Positions 25,233-32,685 of a stretch of DNA of 64,000 nucleotides are shown piece by piece. Under the pieces are notes generated by a model, which saw nothing but the letters and a program-made list of their open reading frames with translations, was not told the DNA's origin and made no database searches. Where the stretch lies: NCBI GenBank assembly GCA_026392115.1, contig JAPLCQ010000076.1, positions 1 through 64,000 of the forward strand. The letters run 5' to 3'. Every line of letters begins with the position of its first letter. Within the stretch, counting starts at the first letter, position 1. This stretch comes from Armatimonadota bacterium (GTDB lineage: Bacteria; Armatimonadota; Chthonomonadetes; Chthonomonadales; CAJBBX01). A program made the position numbers and the translations under genes.

Positions 25233-27400
25233 GGGTGCCGGCCATGGCCGCCGCGATCCTGCTGGCCGCCGCCGCCCACGCGGCCCCGCTGGAGGTGAGG
25301 ATCGAGGCCGCGCAAGCCCGCGTCGGCATGGGCCTGCCGGTCGCGGTCCGCGCCCAGGCCACGCTGGGAGGCAAGCCCGCGGCCGGAGCGCTCCTGCTCC
25401 CCTACGTCAACGGCAAGCGGTGGGGCAGCCATGAGGTCGCCGACGCCCAGGGCCGCGCCACCTTCCTCATGCCGATGCCCAACCCCGGCCCGCAGGAGGT
25501 TCTGGTCGAGGGCCGCGCGGCGCCGCTGCATCCGGTCGAGCGATGGATTTGGGCGCCCACCACGTCGGACGCGCAGCCGGTCTGGCTCCAGTGCGCCTTC
25601 ACGCTGAAGAGGTCCGAGCCCGGCGCGAACCTGTGGGTGGCTGTGGACGACGGCGGCGATGTCTTCGTCAACGGCAAGCGCCTCTACCAGGGCGGCGGCT
25701 GGACCGACTGCCGGCCGGTGGCCGTGCCGCCTGGACTGCTCAGGGCGGGCCGGAACGTGCTCTCGGCGGCCTGCCGCAACGGCGCGGGACCGGCGGGCTT
25801 CGCGGCGCTCCTGCTGGCCGCCGACGGCCGCACCGTGCTGGCTCGCTCCGGTCCGGGCTGGCGCAGCTTCGTCTCGGAGCCCGCCGGCTGGCCCGGCGCC
25901 GCGTCGGGCGGCGTGCCCGCGCGGTTGCTGGACCGCATCGACCAGGGCCTCTGGGCGGCGGGCATCACCCGCTGGCCCACCGTGCTGGACAAGTCCGGCC
26001 TCATCGCCGGGACGCTGCTGCCGAAGCGCGCCTCGGTCTCGAACACGCTGCAGGTTCAGGTCGATCGCCGCGCCCTGCGGCCCATCCCAAGCGACCCCAA
26101 ACACCTCGTGGGCATGCAGTGGGAGCCCTGGTTCACCCCGAAGAACGCCAACTGGACCACCGCGCAGGTGGCGCCGCTCATGGGCTTCTACTGGTCGTGG
26201 AACGCCGACGTCACGCGGCAGCATATGCTCTGGTTCGCCGAGAGCGGCGTCGACTTCCTGGTGGTCGACTGGACCAACCACATCTGGGACAAGAAGCACT
26301 GGTCCGAGCGGCCCGAGGGTACCAACGAGATCATCCACAGCACGCAGTTGGGCCTGGAGTCCGCCGCCATGCTCCGCGACGAGGGCATCCAGCCGCCGAA
26401 GTTCGTGCTGCTCGTGGGGCTGAACAACGGACCCTACACCACCGTGGAGGCCGTGAACGAGGAGATGGCCTGGGCCTACGACGCCTACGTCCGCAACCCG
26501 CGCTTCAAGGACCTCTTCGTCATGGTGGAGGGCAAGCCGCTGATCCTGGTCTTCAACGGCGGCGGGCCGGGCTGGCTGGAGGGCCGCGCCGAGCACCCCA
26601 TCGACGAGAGCCAGTGGACCGTGCGCTGGTGCTCCTCGCAGCACCAGGGGAGCAGGGACAACGAGAAGGGCTTCTGGTCCTGGATGGACGGCACGCTGGA
26701 GCAGCCCGTGACCCGGCGCGACGGCAAGGCAGAGGCGCTCACGGTCTCGGCGGGCTTCTTCGCCGGCGGGGGCTGGCTGGCGAAGGACGCCTACGGCCAC
26801 CGCAACGGCTGGACCTACGTCGAGTCGTTCCGCGGAGCGCTGAAACACCGGCCGAGCTTCATCCAGCTCCACCAGTTCCAGGAGTACGCCGGCCAGCCCG
26901 AGGGGCAGGGCTACGGTTCCAACCACGATATCTATGTGGATAGCTACAGCGCCGAGCTGAGCGACGACATCGAGCCCGTCTCGCTCACCACGCCCGCCTA
27001 CCGGGGCGACGGCGGCTGGGGCTACCTCATGCTGAACCTGACCAAGGCGCTGGTCGACCTCTACCGGCAGCCGAAGCCCGTCACCACGGTGGTGGCCATC
27101 GGCGCGCCGCTTCGTGGCGACACGGTTCGCGGCGATTGGCTCGACGTGATGTGGACGTCGCTGGGCAAGGAGCCCGCCTCCTACACCGTGCTGCTCAACG
27201 GCAAGCCGGTGGCGAAGGGCCTCAAGGCCACCCGCGCCCGGCTGGACCTGCGCGGCGTACCCGCCGGCCCGGTGGCCCTGCGCGTGCGGGCCGAGGGCGC
27301 CGTCATGCGCTACCTGCCCGCGTACACCGACGACAGCCTGCGCCTGCCCCGGCCCGTGCCCGCGTGGGCCGAACTCACCTTCCAGCGCGCGCGCCCGTAG
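25229..27400 (+). CDS. Secreted GH99/GH71-like glycoside hydrolase with N-terminal beta-sandwich
   Basis: A 723-aa protein. Signal peptide (residues 1-17), a beta-sandwich resembling sugar-binding domains of GH2-type enzymes ('LWVAVDDGGDVFVNGKRLY' near residue 140), then a TIM barrel. The barrel starts 'HLVGMQWEPWF' near residue 292 and has 'MLWFAESGVDFLVVDWTN' near 332, as in GH99 endo-mannosidase-like and GH71-like barrels. A small C-terminal beta domain follows. Family assignment is by pattern only. The gene overlaps the URO-D-like stop by 4 nt. A nucleoside hydrolase follows after 22 bp, so 23964-28364 is one likely transcript. Confidence 0.6.
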   Translation: MRVPAMAAAILLAAAAHAAPLEVRIEAAQARVGMGLPVAVRAQATLGGKPAAGALLLPYVNGKRWGSHEVADAQGRATFLMPMPNPGPQEVLVEGRAAPLHPVERWIWAPTTSDAQPVWLQCAFTLKRSEPGANLWVAVDDGGDVFVNGKRLYQGGGWTDCRPVAVPPGLLRAGRNVLSAACRNGAGPAGFAALLLAADGRTVLARSGPGWRSFVSEPAGWPGAASGGVPARLLDRIDQGLWAAGITRWPTVLDKSGLIAGTLLPKRASVSNTLQVQVDRRALRPIPSDPKHLVGMQWEPWFTPKNANWTTAQVAPLMGFYWSWNADVTRQHMLWFAESGVDFLVVDWTNHIWDKKHWSERPEGTNEIIHSTQLGLESAAMLRDEGIQPPKFVLLVGLNNGPYTTVEAVNEEMAWAYDAYVRNPRFKDLFVMVEGKPLILVFNGGGPGWLEGRAEHPIDESQWTVRWCSSQHQGSRDNEKGFWSWMDGTLEQPVTRRDGKAEALTVSAGFFAGGGWLAKDAYGHRNGWTYVESFRGALKHRPSFIQLHQFQEYAGQPEGQGYGSNHDIYVDSYSAELSDDIEPVSLTTPAYRGDGGWGYLMLNLTKALVDLYRQPKPVTTVVAIGAPLRGDTVRGDWLDVMWTSLGKEPASYTVLLNGKPVAKGLKATRARLDLRGVPAGPVALRVRAEGAVMRYLPAYTDDSLRLPRPVPAWAELTFQRARP

Positions 27401-27422
27401 ACCCGTCCAAGGAGAGAGACCC

Positions 27423-28364
27423 ATGAGCCTCACCGCCCTGCTCGCCCTCAGCGGCTTGGCCGCACTGGCAGCCGGATCTGCGTGCCCGGTCGCCGCCGCG
27501 CCGGTGCAGAAGATCATCCTCGACACCGACATCGGCGGCGACGTGGATGACGCCTACGCCCTGGCCCTCTTCGCGGCGCTGCCCAACGTGAAGCTCATGG
27601 CCGTCACCACGGCCTACGGCGAGACCCCGAAGCGCGTGCCTCTGGCCGCCAAGCTGCTGAAGGTCATGGGCCTGCCCGGCGTACCGGTGGCCGCGGGCCG
27701 CGCGGGCGAGGCCAGGGTCGGCCCGCAGTGCGACTGGGCGGCGGGCTTCCGGTCGCGCTCCATGGTGAAGAAGAGCGCCGTGGAGCTGATGCGGGAGATC
27801 ATCAAGGTCAACCCGGGCGAGGTGACCATCGTGGCCATAGGCGCGCTCACCAACGTGGCGGACCTGATCACCAAGTACCCCGACGTGAAGCCCCAGATCA
27901 AGAGCCTGGTCATCATGGGCGGCGCGGCTCGGGTGGGATACAACAACCAGCCGCCCGCCGTGCCCGAGTGCAACATCGTCTGCGACCCCGCCGCCGCGCG
28001 TATCGTTTTCGCCGCGGGTCTCCCGCTCCGCGTGGCCGCGCTGGACGCCACCACAATGATGCAGCTCGACCTCGACCGCCAGAAGCGCCTCTTCGCCTAC
28101 GGCACTCCGGTCACCGACGCACTGGCAGCCCTCACCGTGATCTGGGGCAACACCATCCCCACCCTCTTCGACCCGGTGGCCGTAGCCGATGCAGCCGGCG
28201 TCACGTTCTGGCAGACCGAGCCCCTGCGCCTGGACATCCGCGACGACGCCGTCACCACCATCGAGCCGGGCGCCCCCAACTGCACCTTCCTGGTGAACCC
28301 GGACAAGGCGGGCTTCCTGGACTGGTACGTGGAGACGGTCGGCAAGGGCACGGCGGGGAGGTAG
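27423..28364 (+). CDS. Exported nucleoside hydrolase (IUNH family)
   Basis: Hydrolyses the N-glycosidic bond of ribonucleosides, releasing base and ribose. The Ca2+/ribose site DTDIGGDVDDAYAL is near residue 37, 'IVAIGALTNVA' near 140, and 'ECNIVCDPAAARIVF' and 'TLFDPVAVADA' follow. 313 aa in total. A signal peptide precedes the domain, so it acts outside the cytoplasm, unlike most family members. AAGGAGAGAG precedes the ATG. It closes the 23964-28364 cluster. Confidence 0.88.
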   Translation: MSLTALLALSGLAALAAGSACPVAAAPVQKIILDTDIGGDVDDAYALALFAALPNVKLMAVTTAYGETPKRVPLAAKLLKVMGLPGVPVAAGRAGEARVGPQCDWAAGFRSRSMVKKSAVELMREIIKVNPGEVTIVAIGALTNVADLITKYPDVKPQIKSLVIMGGAARVGYNNQPPAVPECNIVCDPAAARIVFAAGLPLRVAALDATTMMQLDLDRQKRLFAYGTPVTDALAALTVIWGNTIPTLFDPVAVADAAGVTFWQTEPLRLDIRDDAVTTIEPGAPNCTFLVNPDKAGFLDWYVETVGKGTAGR

Positions 28365-28377
28365 CGTCGTGGCCGCC

Positions 28378-28422
28378 GTTGACAGCACGGTCGACACGGT
28401 CAACGAGGTCAGCACGGTCAGG
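28378..28422 (+). repeat. Short imperfect tandem repeat of the GACACGGTCAA type
   Basis: Four imperfect copies of a 'gacacggtcaacgaggtcag' motif. Related phrases recur at 16056-16085, 49740-49760 and 49961-49982, always just after a rightward gene. Confidence 0.45.
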
Positions 28423-28504
28423 CGCTTTGGACTGACCCCCATCTCTGGGACAGTGGCCGATGGGGCGACGGTTGGCCCTGCCTCGACGGCATAGGGAGGT
28501 ACTC

Positions 28505-29536
28505 ATGCTTCGTCTTGCGCTGATCGGGTGCGGGGGCATCTCGCAGATGCACCGCGAGCGCTTCTCGGCTCTGGCCGACCGGATGCGCGTCTCGGTGACC
28601 GCCGATATCGACGCCGACCGCGCCCGCCAGGCCGCCGAGGACGTGGGCGCCGACCTCTGGGTCACGGACTATGAAGAGGCGATCCAGCACTGCGACGCCG
28701 CCCTTATCGCCCTGCCGCATCACCTGCACCACCCGGCCGGCATGGCCTTCCTGGAGGGCGGCAAGCACGTCCTCATGGAGAAGCCGCTTGCCAACACGGA
28801 TGCGCAGTGCCTGGAGCTGATCGGCGCGGCGCGGCGGGCCCGGCGCACGCTCATGGTGGCCTACTGCATGCGCTACCACCCGCTCGTGCAGGCGCTGAAG
28901 GAGGCCATGGAGAGCGGGCAGTACGGCCAGGCCTTCCGCGTCTCCATCTGGACCGAGCAGCTCACCGAGGTCGCGCCGGATTCGTGGGTGGCCGACCCCG
29001 AGAAGCTGGGCGGCGGGCAGCTCTTCAGCCACGGTTGCCACTACGTGGACCTGCTGCTCTACTACCTGGGCCGTCCGGTCATCGGCTCGCACCTGGGCAC
29101 CAACCTCGGCACTCCCTGGATGGCCCGCGAAGGCACCAGCGACCTGTTGCTGAAGTTCGAAGGCGGCGCCGTCGGCTACCACGGGGCCACCTGGGGCGCC
29201 CGCGGCTCCCGGCTCGGCTACTCCATCCACGCGCATACCGACCAGGGAATGCTCGAGGCCGACATCTCGCACGGTCGGCTCTCCTTCATCAAGGCCGGCG
29301 AGGAGACGCCGCTGCTCGACTGCGGCCCGCTCAGCAAGTACGGCGACCGCGAGATGGCCCACTTCCTCGACTGCATAGAAACCGGGGCGACGCCCATCAC
29401 CGACGGACCGGACAGCGTGCAGGGGCTGCGGGTGATCTGGCGCGTCTACGAGGCCGAGAAGCAGGGCAAGGTGGCCGACCTGCACGGGCTGTACCTGAAA
29501 CAGGCCGCGCGCCGGCCCGCCAACAGCGAGCCGTGA
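28505..29536 (+). CDS. Gfo/Idh/MocA oxidoreductase (cytoplasmic)
   Basis: A 343-aa sugar or polyol dehydrogenase. The Rossmann motif LALIGCGGISQMH is at the very N-terminus, 'MEKPLANT' carries the catalytic Lys (near residue 95), and 'GGGQLFSHGCHYVDLLLYY' is in the C-terminal domain. No signal peptide. ATG 28505 has GGGAGG 8 nt upstream; the longer frame to 28460 lacks a site. The stop overlaps the GTG of the GH36-like gene (GTGA), so the enzyme probably processes sugars released by it. Confidence 0.88.
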   Translation: MLRLALIGCGGISQMHRERFSALADRMRVSVTADIDADRARQAAEDVGADLWVTDYEEAIQHCDAALIALPHHLHHPAGMAFLEGGKHVLMEKPLANTDAQCLELIGAARRARRTLMVAYCMRYHPLVQALKEAMESGQYGQAFRVSIWTEQLTEVAPDSWVADPEKLGGGQLFSHGCHYVDLLLYYLGRPVIGSHLGTNLGTPWMAREGTSDLLLKFEGGAVGYHGATWGARGSRLGYSIHAHTDQGMLEADISHGRLSFIKAGEETPLLDCGPLSKYGDREMAHFLDCIETGATPITDGPDSVQGLRVIWRVYEAEKQGKVADLHGLYLKQAARRPANSEP

Positions 29537-31974
29537 GGCGCCTGGCCGCGCTCCTGATGTGTGGCCTCGGGCTCCCGGCCCTGGGCGCGCCCATGGCGAC
29601 CTACCGCACTCCCGGCTACGCGGCCCACTGGACCGACGACGCCCTTGCGATCACCACGCCCGCCGGCCGCCTCCTGACCGGCTGGCCGGTGGGCGCGGCC
29701 TGCGAGGCCGCCGATCCCGAGCAGCCGGCCCAGCCGCAGCCCGCGTTGCGGGGAGCGCCGACCGTGTCCCGCGTCGACGGCGTGACGACCCTGACGTGGC
29801 GGCTGCGCCTGGCTCCGCCGTGGCCCTTCGCCGAGCAGGAGGAGAGCTACCAGCTCCTGCCCGACCGCGTGGAGGTCCGTGTCCGCGCACGTTGGCGGAC
29901 CGGCGCCAGGCCGTCGAGGCTGGTCAGGATGGTCTACGGCGCTCGCCTTGCGCCGGGTTGCATCGACCTGGAGGGCCTCTGGGAGCAGCGCGACGTCGAC
30001 GGCGCATGGCTTCCCGCGCCCGTGCCCGGCGTGGTCGGCCGGACGGGCATGGTCCAGTTCCGCCGCCCCGTGCGGGCCACGTCGGCTGAGCCGCACCTGC
30101 TGACCCTGGGCGGCGTGGACGAGGGAGACGTGGCCCGGCTGGACGGATCCGAGGTCGGACGCACCGATGCCGTCGCGGGCGTCGACACATGGACGAAGGT
30201 GCGCCGGTATCCCGCGCCCGCCGGCTCCGGCGAGCGGATGCTCACCGTGGACGTGACCAACAGCGCCGGCAACGGCGGCCTCTGGCGCGGCCCGTGCGTC
30301 CTCGGCCCCGCGTCGGCGCTGCGGGTTGGCGACGGCTGGCGGCGCGCCTGGGCCGTGGGCAAGGCGCTCCACCACTGGTGCCCGGACGCCTACCGGCAGC
30401 CGCTGGAGGGCCGCTTCACCGTCTCGCTCACCTCCATGGACCGCACCCGTGAGGCCGTGCCGGAGAACGTGACCACCGGCGGTCGGTTCCAACTCCCGCC
30501 CTACGTGGCCGCCATCGAGGGCGCCGGCGGCTGGTGGGGTCTGGGCACGCTGGACGTTCCTCGCGCCGAGGACGGACTGCGGATCGAGTGGCGCGACGGC
30601 TCGCTCGCCTGCCCGTTCCTCCTCGCGCCCGGGCCCGGCCCATGGGTGGAGGGCCCGCGCATGGCCATCCTGACGGGCTCCTCCAAGCGCGACATCCTCC
30701 GCCGGTACCTCGCTGCGCTTCCCCCGCGCCCGGCGAGGACGCGGCAGCCCTGGTGGAGCGGGCCGGAGTACTGCACCTGGGGCGACCAGTGCTATGCGTC
30801 GCAGGAGGGCGGCAGCGACGTGGGCGGGCTCACCGACCAGCGCGTCCGCTCGTGGCTGGGCGCGCTGGATGCGGCCCGCATCGCCGCGCCGCTGGTCGTG
30901 CTCGACGCGGGCTGGTGGCAGCTCTCCAAGCCCCTGGTGGCGGAGCTGCACGCGCAGGGGCGCAAGGTCGTCCTCTGGACTCAGCCCCACTGGCAGCCCG
31001 ACCCGGCCCACAACGCCCACCTGGCCATGCGCGACGCCGCAGGCCGACCCTGGGCCTACGATCCCGCCAACTGGCTCCTCGACTACACGCTACCGCAGGT
31101 GCGCCAGAAGGTGGCCCGGGACATCCGATCTTACATCGGCGCCGAGGGCTGGAACGCCGACGGACTGAAGCTCGACTTCCCCTATACCGCCGCACCCGTC
31201 TGGGCGGTCCATGCCGACCCGGCCTGGGGCGCCGGCGAGCAGTACCGCGCCCGGGTGCTTCGCTGGTGGTACGCGCAGGTGAAGGCCGCCAAGCCCGGCG
31301 CGCTGGTGACGCTGGGTTGCGCCAACCCGCTCTTTGGCGACGTGCAGGACGTTTGCCGCCTCAACGAGGATTGGGTGGGCGACCCCCGGCTCTTCCGGCG
31401 CCGCGCCGAGGCCGTGACCGCGCTCGGCGAGATCGCCAACTGCGACGACTGGAACGCCTACGCCGCCTACCTGCCCGGTCAGGCCTGCGAGCGCGTGGTC
31501 TGGGGCACGTTCACGCTCATGAGCGCCCTCTGGAGGGGCGACGCCGCCAACCGCCGCACGCCCATTCCGACCGAGTGGTTGCGCCGCCTCGGCGCCCTCA
31601 CCCGGCTTGCGGCGAAGGCGCCGGTCCGCACCGGCGAGCGCATCGTCTACGACCCGGCCCGTGCCATCTGCCGCCGCGTGGACAGCCGGGGGCGCGCCAC
31701 CGTCGAGGCCCTGCGGCTGCGAGGCGGCTCCGTTGCCGAGGCGCTCGTGGCCGTCGTCGGCACAGTGCGCATCGTCGCCTCCATCGCCGACGGTCGGCTC
31801 ATCCTGCCCGGCCTCGCCCCGCCCGTCAAGGTCACCGAGGTAAGCCACGACGGCCGGCGCCGCCCCGCGCCCTGGCGAACCGCGCCCGGCGGCATCGAGC
31901 TGACCGTACAGGACGCCGCCGGCGGGGCGAAGTGGTACGAGGTGGCGGCGGGAGGGGCGTCAGGCCACCGCTGA
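29533..31974 (+). CDS. Secreted GH36/GH31-like alpha-glycosidase
   Basis: An 813-aa protein from GTG 29533, overlapping the oxidoreductase stop. Signal peptide MRRLAALLMCGLGLPALGAP, a large N-terminal beta region, then a TIM barrel near residues 400-700. The barrel has 'APLVVLDAGWWQ', 'RKVVLWTQPHW' and 'GWNADGLKLDFPY', where the Asp of KLDF is the likely nucleophile as in clan GH-D alpha-galactosidases. A small C-terminal beta domain follows. Specificity is not determinable by eye. The 3' end overlaps the converging deacetylase gene by 15 bp. Confidence 0.65.
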   Translation: MRRLAALLMCGLGLPALGAPMATYRTPGYAAHWTDDALAITTPAGRLLTGWPVGAACEAADPEQPAQPQPALRGAPTVSRVDGVTTLTWRLRLAPPWPFAEQEESYQLLPDRVEVRVRARWRTGARPSRLVRMVYGARLAPGCIDLEGLWEQRDVDGAWLPAPVPGVVGRTGMVQFRRPVRATSAEPHLLTLGGVDEGDVARLDGSEVGRTDAVAGVDTWTKVRRYPAPAGSGERMLTVDVTNSAGNGGLWRGPCVLGPASALRVGDGWRRAWAVGKALHHWCPDAYRQPLEGRFTVSLTSMDRTREAVPENVTTGGRFQLPPYVAAIEGAGGWWGLGTLDVPRAEDGLRIEWRDGSLACPFLLAPGPGPWVEGPRMAILTGSSKRDILRRYLAALPPRPARTRQPWWSGPEYCTWGDQCYASQEGGSDVGGLTDQRVRSWLGALDAARIAAPLVVLDAGWWQLSKPLVAELHAQGRKVVLWTQPHWQPDPAHNAHLAMRDAAGRPWAYDPANWLLDYTLPQVRQKVARDIRSYIGAEGWNADGLKLDFPYTAAPVWAVHADPAWGAGEQYRARVLRWWYAQVKAAKPGALVTLGCANPLFGDVQDVCRLNEDWVGDPRLFRRRAEAVTALGEIANCDDWNAYAAYLPGQACERVVWGTFTLMSALWRGDAANRRTPIPTEWLRRLGALTRLAAKAPVRTGERIVYDPARAICRRVDSRGRATVEALRLRGGSVAEALVAVVGTVRIVASIADGRLILPGLAPPVKVTEVSHDGRRRPAPWRTAPGGIELTVQDAAGGAKWYEVAAGGASGHR

Positions 31975-32685
31975 CGCCACCCGCTCCGCAGCCTCGGCCA
32001 TCGTGGCGCACCAGACGCGGTTGGCCGGGTCGGCTGCGTAGGCGCAGAGGTTGTCGAGGACCTCGGGGCGCATGGCCTGGGTTGGATGGTCGCCCACGTC
32101 GTGCGACGCGAAGACGACCCAGCCGCGCTCTTGCCGGGCGCGGTCGATCAGTGATATGAGGGCGGGCAGGTCGGCGCCGTCGGCGTCGTAGGCCATGGTG
32201 CGCGCCGGGTCGAACCAGCCGGGCGTGTTGTGGCTTTCGTCGCGGAAGCCCCGGCCCGCGGCGAAGCGCTGGGCGATGAGCGGGACGTAGCTCGCGGCCT
32301 CGACGCCACGGCCGACGTACTTCTGGCCGCAGGGGTAGGCGAAGGTGCGGGGCGGCGCGGCGAAGAGCTCGGCGATGCGCCCGGAGGCCCGGTCGACGTC
32401 GTCGGCCATGCGGGCCAGGTCGTACGCCTCCAGCGGGTTGCCGCGGGCGAAGCCGAAGTTGCCCGCGCAGGGATGCGTCCAACTGTGGTTGCCGATCTCG
32501 TGCCCCCGCCGGGCGGCCCCGCGCCACTCCCCGAGTCGCTGTTCCACGGTCGGGAAGGAGACGAAGAAGGTGGCGCGGACGCCGTGGCGGTCTAGGATGG
32601 GCATGGCCGCCTCAAGCTGGCTGGGGCGGGCGTCGTCGAAAGTGAGGGTGAGCGCCGCCTCCGCGGCGCCGGGCCAGGGGTTCAT
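31960..32685 (-). CDS. Polysaccharide deacetylase (NodB/CE4 family)
   Basis: A 241-aa metal-dependent deacetylase of N- or O-acetylated sugars. CE4 motifs: TFDDARPSQ (first Asp pair, residue ~16), 'GHEIGNHSWTHP' (metal-binding His pair, ~62-72), 'FAYPCGQKY', and a closing 'VVFASHDVGDHP'. No signal peptide seen. Start overlaps the upstream GH95 gene stop (ATGA), so it is translated with it. The stop overlaps the converging GH36-like gene. Confidence 0.85.
   Translation of the reverse strand: MNPWPGAAEAALTLTFDDARPSQLEAAMPILDRHGVRATFFVSFPTVEQRLGEWRGAARRGHEIGNHSWTHPCAGNFGFARGNPLEAYDLARMADDVDRASGRIAELFAAPPRTFAYPCGQKYVGRGVEAASYVPLIAQRFAAGRGFRDESHNTPGWFDPARTMAYDADGADLPALISLIDRARQERGWVVFASHDVGDHPTQAMRPEVLDNLCAYAADPANRVWCATMAEAAERVASAVA

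Noticed and set aside
28807-29532. Longer start (28807) for the GH36-like gene
   Set aside because: Upstream residues are an Arg/Pro-rich shadow of the oxidoreductase; GTG 29533 opens a signal peptide and overlaps the previous stop.
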